64,000 bases of DNA, from NCBI GenBank assembly GCA_028283655.1, contig JAPWKE010000001.1, forward strand, positions 213,082 through 277,081. The letters are read 5' to 3'. Position numbers and translations under genes: made by a program. The first letter of the stretch is position 1. Every line of letters begins with the position of its first letter. The DNA is from Acidobacteriaceae bacterium. Its GTDB lineage: Bacteria; Acidobacteriota; Terriglobia; Terriglobales; Acidobacteriaceae. Below the pieces are notes generated by a model. That model was given only the letters and a program-made list of their open reading frames with translations. It was not told the origin of the DNA and searched no databases. This document shows positions 42,585 to 54,666 of this stretch, piece by piece.

Positions 42585-42586
42585 GT

Positions 42587-43243
42587 CTAAAATCGGAGTT
42601 CGGGCCGCTCGGCTGCTGTTTCCGGCGCAGTGTGAGGAAGAAGTAGGGGGCCAACCAGAACGACTGCTGAGGGCGGAAGCTGGATCCACACCCAACGAAC
42701 GCCTACGGCTGCAATAAGCAGCAGATAAGCCGCCATCTGCCGCTCACCGATAACCAACTGGATGAAAGGAGCGAAGGGGAAGAGCAGGAAAGCCCACAAC
42801 GGTACGTCCCTGGTTCCAAGAAGTACGGACAACATCGCGACGCAGATAGCGCAATAGGTCAGTACGGAAGCGATCACTTGATAGGACCTGCCGCCTGCTC
42901 CGCTGGCTGCACTTCGCATGGCTTTTCCGATGGCCATACCCACAAAGATCGCGCATATCCACGCGGCCCATGACTGATGAATCAAGTAGCAAAGCTGCAG
43001 GGCAAGGTAGAGCAGGATGCTCGCGCCAATCGCTGCTGCTACGCCCCATGCGGCGGACTTCAACAGGGTTTTGCGGCCTTGCGTTGGAAGCCACTCCTGC
43101 ACTCTTCCCGCGCAAACAGAGCAGATCCTGTTCTTATTCAGCGTGAAGAACTCTCGGTGGAGTTCGCGCCCGCAAGCGGTGCAATGTAACGGCGCATCAC
43201 CGTCAAGATAGACGGCTCGATCAAACTGAAGAGGACTTTGCAT
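42587..43243 (-). CDS. Zinc-ribbon-containing polytopic membrane protein
   Basis: The family is not recognised. The N-terminal 45 residues carry a zinc-ribbon-like pattern, CTACG then CSVCAG, typical of a small metal-binding module. The rest has four to five hydrophobic helices (ILLYLALQLCYLIHQSWAAWI, VIASVLTYCAICVAMLSVLL, MAAYLLLIAAVGV). ATG 43243 is used; 43264 is the upstream alternative. It ends beside the carbonic anhydrase terminator and lies 30 bp downstream of rel. Confidence 0.65.
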   Translation of the reverse strand: MQSPLQFDRAVYLDGDAPLHCTACGRELHREFFTLNKNRICSVCAGRVQEWLPTQGRKTLLKSAAWGVAAAIGASILLYLALQLCYLIHQSWAAWICAIFVGMAIGKAMRSAASGAGGRSYQVIASVLTYCAICVAMLSVLLGTRDVPLWAFLLFPFAPFIQLVIGERQMAAYLLLIAAVGVRWVWIQLPPSAVVLVGPLLLPHTAPETAAERPELRF

Positions 43244-43273
43244 CGTGTCGCCTGAGTGTAGCAAGGCCCGCGG

Positions 43274-45781
43274 CTAAATCTTCTGCACGCGAAGCACTTC
43301 GCGAACGCCGTCTACCTTGCGAAGGTTCTGTGTCAGCTTCGTCAGATGCCGTACATCGACGGTTTCGATAACGAACTCGACGTTCACGACACCGTCTTTC
43401 GCGGGCTGCGAATCCACGGAGCGAATATTCGTGTTGTCGTCGGAGATGATTGCGGTGAACTCGCGCAGCAGACCGGAACGGTCGTCGCACACAATCACCA
43501 GCTTGACCGGATACGTTGTCGGCTTCGGTCCGCCTGACTTGCCTGCGGCTTCCGGTGCTGCCGACCACTCCACTTCGATGCGGCGGTCGGCTTCGTACAA
43601 CAGGTTCTGCACGTTACTACAGCTTCTTGCATGGACCGCAACGCCTTTGCCGCGCGTCACGTAGCCAATAATTTCCTCGCCACGAATCGGGTTGCAACAG
43701 CGTGCGCGATAGACCAGCAGGTCGTCCTGACCTTCCACCTGCAGGCTGTCCGATCCCTTCCCGAAGAAGACCCGCTTCACGGCGTCAGACATGTGCGCCA
43801 GTGTGTTCCCGACCGGCGCTTCCTGCGCGGTCTGCTCCGGCAACGCCGTCGAGCCCGGCTCCAGCTTGTTCAACACCTGTCGCGTGGAGTACTTGCCGAA
43901 GCCGATGCCGGCCAGCAGGTCTTCCTCGCCGCCCAGGCCGTACTCCTGCGCTACGTGGTTGAAGTCCGCCGTGCTGTGCTTCGAGAGGCTGACCTTGTAC
44001 TTGCGTGCCTCGCGGTCCAGCAGCTTCTTGCCGATCTCAATCGCGCGTGCGCGCTGGTTCTCGTTCAGCCAGTGCTTGATCTTGTTGCGTGCGCGCGAAC
44101 TCTTGGTGAAGGAGAGCCAGTCGCGCGAAGGCGCATGGCCCTGCTGCGTGCTGATCTCGACGATGTCGCCGTTGCGCAGTCGCGAACGCAGCGGCACGAT
44201 GCGTCCGTTCACCTTTGCCCCGGTGGTCGCATGGCCTACGTCCGTGTGGATGGCGTACGCAAAATCCACCGGGCTCGCGTCCTTCGGCAGCACAATCACC
44301 TTGCCCTTGGGCGTGAAGGTGTAGACCTCTTCCGGGTACATATCCATCTTCAGCGTGGACATGAACTCGTTGGGGTCGTTCATCTCGCGTTGCCACTCGA
44401 TCAACTGCCGCAGCCACGCCAGACGCTCTTCATCCTTCGCGCTGACGTTGTCGGTGGCCTTGTACTTCCAGTGTGCGGCGATACCTTCTTCCGCCACGCG
44501 ATGCATGTCTTCGGTGCGAATCTGCACCTCGAACTGGTGGCCGCCATCCGCGATCAGCGTCGTGTGCAGCGACTGATAAAGGTTCGGTCGAGGCATTGCG
44601 ATGAAGTCTTTGAAGCGTCCGGGGACGGGGCGCCACGTTGCATGCAGCAGTCCAAGCGCGGCGTAACAGTCCTGCTCGCTCTGCGTAATCACGCGGATCG
44701 CGAAGAGGTCGAAGACCTGGTCTACGGGAACGTTGTGCGCGGTCAGCTTCTGCTGGATGGAGTAGAGGCGCTTGATGCGCGACTCCACGCGGGCGATGAT
44801 GCCTGCATCGCGCAGCTTCGCTTCCAGTGTTGCCACCACGCGCTTCAGAAACGCTTCACCCTCGCCGCGCAACGACTCGACTTCGTTCGTGAGCTGCGTG
44901 TAGGTGAACGGATCGGTATAGCGGAACGCAAGGTCTTCTAGCTCGCCACGCACCTTACCCATGCCGAGGCGATGGGCGAGCGGCGCATAGACATCCAGCG
45001 TCTCGCGGGCGATGCGCTCCTGCTTCTCGGGCTTCAGATGCTCGAGCGTGCGCATGTTGTGCAGCCGGTCGGCCAGCTTGATGATCACCACGCGAACGTC
45101 GGTGACCATGGCCAGCAGCATCTTGCGAATGTTTTCGGCCTGGTGGTCTTCGCGGTTGGCGAAGTTGATCTTGTCCAGCTTGGTGACGCCTTCCACGATG
45201 TGCGCGACCTGTTCGCCGAAGCGCTGCGCGATGTCGTCCGGGGTCACATCGGTATCTTCCACCGCATCGTGCAGCAGACCAGCGGCGATCGCCGTGGCGT
45301 CCATCTTCAACTCGGCCAGCAACTGCGCAACTTCCAGCGGATGGATGACATACGGCTCGCCCGACGCGCGCTTCTGCCCTGCATGATGCTGCAGGCAGAA
45401 AAGCCATGCCCAGCGAATCAGGTTCAGATCGTCATGCGGGCGGTTTGCCCGCACCGTGGTCAACAGGTGTTCAAAAGTGGCTTCGAGCGGATCGCCTTCG
45501 GGGAACTGGTTGTAGCGAAGGTCCACCGGCGGCATGGCGTTTTCGGGCTGTTCGTCGCCTGCGGTTTCCAGCGCAAACTCGCCGCTCGGCTCATCCAGCG
45601 GATTCACTGCGGCTCGCGGCTGGGCCGCCACCGTTGCGCCGTGGAGCAGAGTTGCTTCCTGGCCCAGACCCGACTCGCTGGCAAACTCCGGCGTCTCTGC
45701 AGCATGAACGCCTTCTGCCGCGCCAACTGCCCGGTTTTCCCCGCTGCCAGGGATCATAGACCCCGGCTCACTTGTGGCCAT
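43274..45781 (-). CDS. Bifunctional (p)ppGpp synthetase/hydrolase (Rel/SpoT)
   Basis: This protein makes and degrades the alarmone (p)ppGpp in the stringent response. The 835-residue protein has an unusual Ala/Glu-rich N-terminal extension of about 115 residues, then the HD hydrolase domain (HPLEVAQLLAELKMD, LLHDAVEDT intact). The synthetase domain (RVESRIKRLYSIQQKL, NLYQSLHTTLI, EEGIAAHWKYK) follows. Next come a TGS domain (DVGHATTGAKVNGRIV), a zinc-finger-like region around ARCCNPIRGE and a C-terminal ACT domain. Both active sites look intact. It is the only Rel/SpoT gene in the window. Confidence 0.94.
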   Translation of the reverse strand: MATSEPGSMIPGSGENRAVGAAEGVHAAETPEFASESGLGQEATLLHGATVAAQPRAAVNPLDEPSGEFALETAGDEQPENAMPPVDLRYNQFPEGDPLEATFEHLLTTVRANRPHDDLNLIRWAWLFCLQHHAGQKRASGEPYVIHPLEVAQLLAELKMDATAIAAGLLHDAVEDTDVTPDDIAQRFGEQVAHIVEGVTKLDKINFANREDHQAENIRKMLLAMVTDVRVVIIKLADRLHNMRTLEHLKPEKQERIARETLDVYAPLAHRLGMGKVRGELEDLAFRYTDPFTYTQLTNEVESLRGEGEAFLKRVVATLEAKLRDAGIIARVESRIKRLYSIQQKLTAHNVPVDQVFDLFAIRVITQSEQDCYAALGLLHATWRPVPGRFKDFIAMPRPNLYQSLHTTLIADGGHQFEVQIRTEDMHRVAEEGIAAHWKYKATDNVSAKDEERLAWLRQLIEWQREMNDPNEFMSTLKMDMYPEEVYTFTPKGKVIVLPKDASPVDFAYAIHTDVGHATTGAKVNGRIVPLRSRLRNGDIVEISTQQGHAPSRDWLSFTKSSRARNKIKHWLNENQRARAIEIGKKLLDREARKYKVSLSKHSTADFNHVAQEYGLGGEEDLLAGIGFGKYSTRQVLNKLEPGSTALPEQTAQEAPVGNTLAHMSDAVKRVFFGKGSDSLQVEGQDDLLVYRARCCNPIRGEEIIGYVTRGKGVAVHARSCSNVQNLLYEADRRIEVEWSAAPEAAGKSGGPKPTTYPVKLVIVCDDRSGLLREFTAIISDDNTNIRSVDSQPAKDGVVNVEFVIETVDVRHLTKLTQNLRKVDGVREVLRVQKI

Positions 45782-45811
45782 ACAGCATTATAAGCGGCAG
45801 ACGTTATCACG

Positions 45812-47113
45812 TTACGAACGCCCCACAGGTCCTGGCTCTTTTACGCCTGGCTGCAGCGGCGTGTTCTTCGGCAGGTCCTTCACGCCCGGCACGGAGGGCG
45901 CGGGCTTGGCCACGTCCTTCACGGCTTGCGGAACCCGCACCAGTCCGGGCTCCGGCCGTGGACCCTTGTGCGTCCACTCCACCAGTTCGTCGAACGCCCG
46001 CATCTCTTCTTCGGCGGTAATGTTGCAGTGGCCCTCGCGCTTTACATACTGCTGCACAAGGTTGGCTCCGTAGCCTGCGTACTCCACCGTCTGGTTGTAC
46101 AGCGAGAGCGTGCTTGCCGGGATGATGGGGTCGTACACCGTGTGTACAGCCAGCATCGGCTTGGTCAGGTGGCCGCTCGGGGTGTAATGCCGCATCAGAT
46201 ACGCCCGCGCCTTCGGGTCGGCTGCGTAGCGACGTACGTTGTCGTTCAGCGCGAAATCGCCCCGGCTGTCGTTCGGGTTCGTTCCTGTGTAGATGAAGTT
46301 GCGGTTGTCGAAGGGATTGCCGCCTGCACGGCGAATCATGTCGCCTACGACGTAGGTATAGTACGCAATATTCCAGGCCACGCCCGCGTCGGTATGCACG
46401 CCCATCAGCATTCGCATGGCTTCGGCGTCCTTCGGATCGCGGCGCAGAGCCGCAGCGATCTTCTCCCGCTCGGCGTCGTTTGCAATGTAGTCCGGCGGAA
46501 CGTTCAGCAGCGGCGGCGCAGCGTTGGGGAAGAAGTAGTCGAACGCGGCCCGCAGCGCAAAGCGCCGGTCAAAGCTCACAAACGTTGGCCCGACGGCACC
46601 GCACAGGTCCAACCCGCCGAGATAGGGCTTCGGGTTCAACTCCAGCGTCACCATCGTCAGCGCTCCACCCATGGAGCCGCCAGCCACGTAGCTTTCCTTC
46701 GGCTGGCCGTATTTGCGTACAAAGTAGCGCCGCAACGCCTCGGTCTCGGGGTACGCCTGCGGTAGCGCCCATCCGGGCAGGGAGTAGCCGCTCTGGGCCA
46801 CGGCATAGCGGCGCTCGAAGAACGGTGCCTGCTGGCCCACCAGCCGCTCCGCAAGGTGGAACGTCACCGGAGTCATGGAGTAGCCGTGGTAGAAGACCAC
46901 CAGCGAGCCGTTCCAGTCTGCGGGAATGTCGATCCGATAGGCGGCGCCGTCGAGCACGCCTGTCTCCGTCAGCCCCAGCGGCCCACGCAGTTGCTGTGTC
47001 GCCGTTGGCTTCGGGTCGGCAGCGCGAGCGGCCACGGTGGCCGTCATGACGCAGAGCGCAGCCACAGCAACGCTGGCGGAACGCCAGATCTTGATTCGGG
47101 AAAACATTCTCAT
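45812..47113 (-). CDS. Secreted alpha/beta-hydrolase-fold protein
   Basis: The 433-residue protein has a signal peptide (core SVAVAALCVMTATVAA, cleavage after ARA) and an alpha/beta-hydrolase core. The oxyanion region is VVFYHGYSMTP, the nucleophile elbow is GGSMGG, and a late His appears in VKREGHCNI, giving a plausible Ser-His pair. The C-terminal 35 residues are Pro/Val/Lys-rich. It resembles tannase- or DUF6351-like secreted hydrolases. The substrate is unknown. Confidence 0.78.
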   Translation of the reverse strand: MRMFSRIKIWRSASVAVAALCVMTATVAARAADPKPTATQQLRGPLGLTETGVLDGAAYRIDIPADWNGSLVVFYHGYSMTPVTFHLAERLVGQQAPFFERRYAVAQSGYSLPGWALPQAYPETEALRRYFVRKYGQPKESYVAGGSMGGALTMVTLELNPKPYLGGLDLCGAVGPTFVSFDRRFALRAAFDYFFPNAAPPLLNVPPDYIANDAEREKIAAALRRDPKDAEAMRMLMGVHTDAGVAWNIAYYTYVVGDMIRRAGGNPFDNRNFIYTGTNPNDSRGDFALNDNVRRYAADPKARAYLMRHYTPSGHLTKPMLAVHTVYDPIIPASTLSLYNQTVEYAGYGANLVQQYVKREGHCNITAEEEMRAFDELVEWTHKGPRPEPGLVRVPQAVKDVAKPAPSVPGVKDLPKNTPLQPGVKEPGPVGRS

Positions 47114-47173
47114 CGCGGTAGTACCGCCGATTTTACTCCGACCCGGCGGCCACTCCGCAATGTGTCTGTTCGC

Positions 47174-48937
47174 TTAGCGATCTCCGCCGAAGTGGAACGC
47201 CCAGGCCACACCGAAGGACAGAATCGGATAGAACCGCAGCGGACGAATGTCCGAGTTGATGTCGTTCAACTCCTGCTTCAGGTCAGCCTGCGCTTCGGAG
47301 TCCGTTTCCAACGACGAGCAGCCGTACGATCCGCTCTGCGACCCACATGCTGAACCCTGCAGCACGAAGTTGATCCGCGGGTTGTTGATGTACTGTACGC
47401 CGACCTCAAACGGGAAGCTGAGGTGCTTGCCCGAGCGCGGAATCATGTTGCCTGTTCCAATCGTCAGGCTCGGCGCGGCTTGCCAGCCAAACGTCATGGA
47501 CGCGTTGCCGTGCACCGGATCTGTCGGGTCGGAGGTGTAGTCGTCGTCGTTCAGCGAAAACTTGTTCCCGCCCGGAACGTAGAGCTGAGCCGTCATCTTG
47601 TTGCCGTTGTAGAACGTTACTCCCGGCGAAATGCGGAAGGTGTTGCCGAAGGGGAAGATGTCCAGCGCCAGATTGCTCGAGATCAACTGGATCGCAGCGT
47701 TGAACTTGAGGCCGTCGTAGGAGAAGGGCCCGTGATACTGCGCGCCGCTTGCGCCCACGCGAATATTCATCCTGCTCGCTACCGGCATCGCCAGGTCGAG
47801 TCCGCCACCGGCAGCGCCGATCTTCAACTGCACACCAAGCGCATGGAACGGCCGGACGCCTGGGTTCATCACCACCGGTTCGGCCTGTCCTTCGGACACG
47901 GGAGCCTCGCGTCGAACGGATGCCAGATACATTCCCTGAGTCTGCGGCTGCATGGAGACGGGGGAAGCCTCTGCCTGGGGGAACGTCGTTCCTGCAGGCA
48001 CTACACCGATGGGCATACCGGTCTGCGGATCGGCTTGCCCAGGCTGCGGGAAGATGACTCCGGGCATCGGCGCAGGCTGTGCGTTCTGCTTTGGCTTGAC
48101 GGGGATGGTGTACGCCGGCATTGTGCCCGGCTGTCCCGGCTGAGCGTAGACGAGCTTCTCGGGGGCTTCGCTGTGGGGCGTCGCCATTTTAGGAGCCGGA
48201 TAAATCTCCGTTCCCAGCCCGGTGATGCGATCGCTGCCCGCAGCGGGGGTGTCGTTCGCGACAGGCTCGTACACATTGGTCGGCACTGATTTGAGTGGGG
48301 GCAGATAGTCGCCCGAGGGTTGCGGCACGTTCGTTGGCGGCACCACTTCTTTGCCCAGCGGCACGACGGAGTCGTTGCCTGCGGCTTGCTGCGCGGTATC
48401 GTCTGCCGCGGGCAGGGCATACACGGTGCGCGGGATATACGTTACGGGCGGCAACGTCTCACCGCTGCTGTGCGGCACGCTCGTTGCGGGCACAATATCG
48501 GTTCCGAGCGGCATCAGCGTGTCGCTGCCTGTGTTGTTTGCAACGGATTCCGTCGCTGCGACAGGGTGCTTGGAGCTGATGTGCGCGCGAGTCGATTTTC
48601 GATAAGAAACGCGGCTTCTGCTCGAAACCGAGGATCGCCTCGTTATCGCAGGATGCGATGCGGTATGCCGGCGGTGAACCGTTGTTGCCGGAGCGCTCGT
48701 CCCTTGCTCTACGGGCTGCGTGTAGCGATGGCTCAGATCGATAGGGTGTACATCACCCTGAGCGGCGCTGGGTTCCTGAACGCCTGTCTCGAGCTGCCAG
48801 CCTGTTGCTGGTAGTGTTGCTGCGGCAATCTCGAGCGAGCGCACGCGATTCTGCATCAGGTGTTGTGCGGTAGCACGATCCGCGCCCAATGCAAGCAGGC
48901 TTGCGAGCGAAACAAAGCAGAGGTATCCAGTTTTCAT
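47174..48937 (-). CDS. Exported repeat protein with beta-barrel-like C-terminus
   Basis: From ATG 48937 the 587-residue protein has a signal peptide ending near ATAQ. A long Pro/Val/Thr-rich region follows, with three imperfect repeats of about 48 residues. Each begins like DTLMPLGTDIVPATSVPHSSG or DSVVPLGKEVVPPTNVPQPSG. The C-terminal half alternates aromatic and polar residues (FRISPGVTFYNGNKMTAQLYVPG; final SFGVAWAFHFGGDR) as in an outer-membrane barrel. A TTG at 48994 extends the frame but loses the signal peptide. A perfect hairpin lies 6 nt before the start. Confidence 0.65.
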   Translation of the reverse strand: MKTGYLCFVSLASLLALGADRATAQHLMQNRVRSLEIAAATLPATGWQLETGVQEPSAAQGDVHPIDLSHRYTQPVEQGTSAPATTVHRRHTASHPAITRRSSVSSRSRVSYRKSTRAHISSKHPVAATESVANNTGSDTLMPLGTDIVPATSVPHSSGETLPPVTYIPRTVYALPAADDTAQQAAGNDSVVPLGKEVVPPTNVPQPSGDYLPPLKSVPTNVYEPVANDTPAAGSDRITGLGTEIYPAPKMATPHSEAPEKLVYAQPGQPGTMPAYTIPVKPKQNAQPAPMPGVIFPQPGQADPQTGMPIGVVPAGTTFPQAEASPVSMQPQTQGMYLASVRREAPVSEGQAEPVVMNPGVRPFHALGVQLKIGAAGGGLDLAMPVASRMNIRVGASGAQYHGPFSYDGLKFNAAIQLISSNLALDIFPFGNTFRISPGVTFYNGNKMTAQLYVPGGNKFSLNDDDYTSDPTDPVHGNASMTFGWQAAPSLTIGTGNMIPRSGKHLSFPFEVGVQYINNPRINFVLQGSACGSQSGSYGCSSLETDSEAQADLKQELNDINSDIRPLRFYPILSFGVAWAFHFGGDR

Positions 48938-48943
48938 ATGTTT

Positions 48944-48971
48944 AGAAGAACCGCATCTCTGCGGTTCTTCT
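48944..48971 (-). promoter_or_regulatory. Perfect 12-bp hairpin immediately upstream of a start codon
   Basis: AGAAGAACCGCA-TCTC-TGCGGTTCTTCT is perfectly paired and its inner end is 6 nt from the ATG of the repeat protein. The RNA hairpin would occupy the position of the ribosome binding site; no separate one is visible. Translational control or an operator are the two readings. Confidence 0.6.
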
Positions 48972-49047
48972 GACTCTACGGTCTTCAGGTGCAAATTGGA
49001 TTAACACTGAAGTGCCAAAGGGAACCTGTAAAGGTTCGGTTCCCAAT

Positions 49048-50091
49048 TCAGGCAATGACGGGTTGCCTGCTGCAGGCTTCTGCAAGTGCTGCAGAGAAAC
49101 GCATCACGGACTCCTGCGTCGTGTCCCACGAACACATCAGGCGTGCACAGGAGCCGATAAACTCATAGAAGATCCATCCCTGGGCGCGGATGTCTGCTGC
49201 AACGTGAGGGGGCATGTCGACGAAAAGCGCGTTCGCTTCCGGCGGCCACATTACCTGTACGCCGGGAATGTCACGAATCTGCTCATAGAGCAGCGAGGTC
49301 ATGGCGTTGGCGTTGGTCGCATTGCGCAGCCACACGTTGTTTTCAAGTAGTCCCAGCCAGGGGGCCGAGATGAAGCGCATCTTGGAAGCGAGTTGGCCTG
49401 CCTGCTTGACCCGGTAGGCGAAGCCTTCTGCCTGGGCGCGGTCGAAGAACACGATCGCTTCGCCGACGGGGAGTCCGTTCTTTGTGCCACCGAAGCAGAG
49501 CACATCGACTCCGGCCTTCCAGGTAATCTCTGCCGGCGAGACGCCGAGATGTGCGACGGCGTTGGCAAAGCGCGCACCGTCCATGTGCACCTTGAGCCCG
49601 TTCTCCTTCGCCACTGCGGTAATGGCTTTGATCTCGTCCACGCTGTAGACGGTGCCCATCTCGGTAGCCTGCGTGATCGTTACTACTTCAGGGCGAGGGT
49701 AGTGAATATCGTTGCGGCGATGGATGATTTCGAGCACGGAAGCCGGAGCCAGCTTGCCTGCGGGGCCTTTGCCTACCAGCAGCTTTGAACCGTTGGAGAA
49801 GAACTCCGGTGCGCCACACTCATCGGTTTCGACGTGAGCAGACTCATGGCAGATGACGGACTGGTACGAGCGGCAGAGTGAGGCCAGAGCAAGGGCATTG
49901 GCGGCGGTGCCATTGAAGACGAAGAAGACTTCGCAGTCCGTCTCGAAGAGATCGCGAAAGGCCTGGCAGACGCGTGCCGTCCAGGCATCGTTCCCATAGC
50001 TCGGTTCGTGGTCGCTATTGTTGGCGCGCACGAGATACTCAAGCGCCTCCGGGCACATGCCCGAATAGTTGTCTGAAGCGAAGTGCTGCAT
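49048..50091 (-). CDS. ltaE: Low-specificity L-threonine aldolase
   Basis: This PLP enzyme cleaves threonine and allo-threonine to glycine and acetaldehyde. The ATG at 50091 is supported by AAGGGG 6 nt upstream; starts at 50109 or 50112 are less likely. The 347-residue protein begins MQHFASDNYSGMCPEALEYL and has FNGTAANALAL and HMDGARFANA. The PLP-lysine block VDVLCFGGTKNG follows. The aspartate-aminotransferase-fold family assignment is firm; the exact beta-hydroxy amino acid preference is not. Confidence 0.87.
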   Translation of the reverse strand: MQHFASDNYSGMCPEALEYLVRANNSDHEPSYGNDAWTARVCQAFRDLFETDCEVFFVFNGTAANALALASLCRSYQSVICHESAHVETDECGAPEFFSNGSKLLVGKGPAGKLAPASVLEIIHRRNDIHYPRPEVVTITQATEMGTVYSVDEIKAITAVAKENGLKVHMDGARFANAVAHLGVSPAEITWKAGVDVLCFGGTKNGLPVGEAIVFFDRAQAEGFAYRVKQAGQLASKMRFISAPWLGLLENNVWLRNATNANAMTSLLYEQIRDIPGVQVMWPPEANALFVDMPPHVAADIRAQGWIFYEFIGSCARLMCSWDTTQESVMRFSAALAEACSRQPVIA

Positions 50092-50234
50092 GGTCGTCCC
50101 CTTCGCCATCAAGGGTAAAACATTGGTCTCATGCGCAGAGTGCAGGCGAGGGTTTTGTGGAAGGACAAATCTGCGAACGGAGCGATTTTATCGCTCAGCC
50201 GGTACGGCAGATTCATTGTGAAGATGGAAGTAAA

Positions 50235-52881
<2,647 letters not shown>

Positions 52882-53003
52882 CGTTCAGCCGTTTCGCCGG
52901 GTTGCGATACAGTCAAACCATCAAGCAGTAACCAGTCATTCATAAATGGGCCCTCGCTGGCGCCTTGCGCCCAGCTTTACCTAATAGAGGACAGGTGTCA
53001 CGG

Positions 53004-54656
53004 ATGGGACTTACTCGCCGGCAGTTTTTAACGCGCGTCGGACAGGCCGGAGGCTACTCGGCCGCAGTCGTCGCGATGCAGGGTTTCGGCCTTTTCCCCA
53101 CATACGCTTCGGCGAGTACGCCGAACCTTGCTGCGGCACCCAACTCTGGCAAAGGCGTTCGGGTCGCGATTCTCGGCGGTGGGATCGGTGGACTTGTGGC
53201 AGCGTATGAGCTGCGCGAGCTGGGCTACGAAGTCACGCTTCTGGAAGCGCGTTCGCGTCCCGGCGGTCGTAACTGGACCGTTCGCGGTGGCGATACGGTG
53301 GAGTTTCTCGACGGCACCAAGCAGCACTGCACGTGGGACGCAGGCCACTACCAGAACTTCGGCCCCGCGCGCCTGCCCTCAGTACACAAGCTTATGCTCG
53401 GCTATGCGAAGAAGCTGGGAGTCGAGCTACAGGTCGAGGTCAACACCACGCGTTCGAGCTTCCTGCAGAACGATAACGCCAACGGCGGCAAGCCGGTGCA
53501 GCAGCGTCAGGCGATCAACGACACGCGCGGGCACGTCTCCGAGCTGTTGATGAAGTCGATCAAGGGTGGTTCGCTCGACCAGGAGATGACCAAGCAGGAC
53601 CGCGAGCGGATGCTCGACTTCCTAAGCCTCTATGGTCCGCTGGATAAGACCGGAAAGTACGCTGGCTCCGACCGCGCTGGCTACGCCATTGCTCCGGGGG
53701 CTGGTGAGCAGACGGGTAAGCTGCTGGAGCCGCTCGACATGCACACGCTGCTCGACGCGAGCTTCTGGGACGGCATGTTGTTTGAGGAGACCTTTGACTG
53801 GCAGGCGACGATGTTCCAGCCGGTTGGCGGTATGGACCGCATCCCGTACGCGTTTGCGAAGTCGCTCGGAAGCATTGTGAAGTACAACTCGCCGGTGACC
53901 GAGATTCGCAAGACGGCGAAGGGCGTGCGCATTGGCTATGAGTCCGAAGGCAAAGCGCATCAGCTTGAAGCGGATTTCTGCATCTGCGGCCTGCCGCTCT
54001 CGCTGCTGAAGAAGATTCCGAACGACCTGAGCAAGCCGGTGCAGAACATCATCTCCGAGTGCACCTACGGCGATGCGTACAAGATCGCGTGGGAGAGCCG
54101 CCGCTTCTGGGAGCAGGATTACAACGTCTACGGCGGGCTGGAGTTTGTGAACGTTGGCTGCTCGCCGGTGTGGTTTCCGTCGGAAGGTTTCTTTAAGGAG
54201 CGCGGCGTTTTTGTCTCCGGCTACACGGAAGAGCACACGACTCCGCTGGTGATGATGCCGCTCGAAGGCAAGCTGGCTGAGAGTCGCAAGAGCATCGAGC
54301 GCCTGCATCCCGGGCATGGCAAGGAGCTCGAGAAGCCGATGTACCTGAACTGGGCGCAGATCAAGTGGAACGAAGGCTCGTGGATCGACACCTACGGTGC
54401 AGGGCAGGGGCGCAATGCTTCGGCCGTGACACAGGGCTCGGGTCGCGCGACCGCCCGCGTCATTGCGCCGAACCAGGAGAACTACGAGATTCTGCTGAAG
54501 GCTGATGACCGCATCTTCCTTACCGGCGACCATATGAGCCATCTGGTCGGCTGGCAGGAAGGCGCAGCCGAGAGTAGCCATCGCGTCATTCGCCTGATTG
54601 AAGACCGCGTGAAGCAGGCGCGCGTTGCCACGCAAACGGACAAGATCTTTGCCTAA
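53004..54656 (+). CDS. Tat-exported flavin amine oxidase
   Basis: This FAD enzyme of the monoamine-oxidase family oxidises amines to imines, releasing H2O2. From ATG 53004 the 550-residue protein has a twin-arginine signal (TRRQFLTRVG) with a hydrophobic core to about residue 35. The FAD-binding GGGIGGLVAAYELRELGYEV and LEARSRPGGRNWT follow, and the C-terminal FAD motif is IFLTGDHMSHLVGWQEGA. A codon-close RidA gene follows. The amine substrate is unknown. Confidence 0.87.
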   Translation: MGLTRRQFLTRVGQAGGYSAAVVAMQGFGLFPTYASASTPNLAAAPNSGKGVRVAILGGGIGGLVAAYELRELGYEVTLLEARSRPGGRNWTVRGGDTVEFLDGTKQHCTWDAGHYQNFGPARLPSVHKLMLGYAKKLGVELQVEVNTTRSSFLQNDNANGGKPVQQRQAINDTRGHVSELLMKSIKGGSLDQEMTKQDRERMLDFLSLYGPLDKTGKYAGSDRAGYAIAPGAGEQTGKLLEPLDMHTLLDASFWDGMLFEETFDWQATMFQPVGGMDRIPYAFAKSLGSIVKYNSPVTEIRKTAKGVRIGYESEGKAHQLEADFCICGLPLSLLKKIPNDLSKPVQNIISECTYGDAYKIAWESRRFWEQDYNVYGGLEFVNVGCSPVWFPSEGFFKERGVFVSGYTEEHTTPLVMMPLEGKLAESRKSIERLHPGHGKELEKPMYLNWAQIKWNEGSWIDTYGAGQGRNASAVTQGSGRATARVIAPNQENYEILLKADDRIFLTGDHMSHLVGWQEGAAESSHRVIRLIEDRVKQARVATQTDKIFA

Positions 54657-54666
54657 GGAGAAGAGT

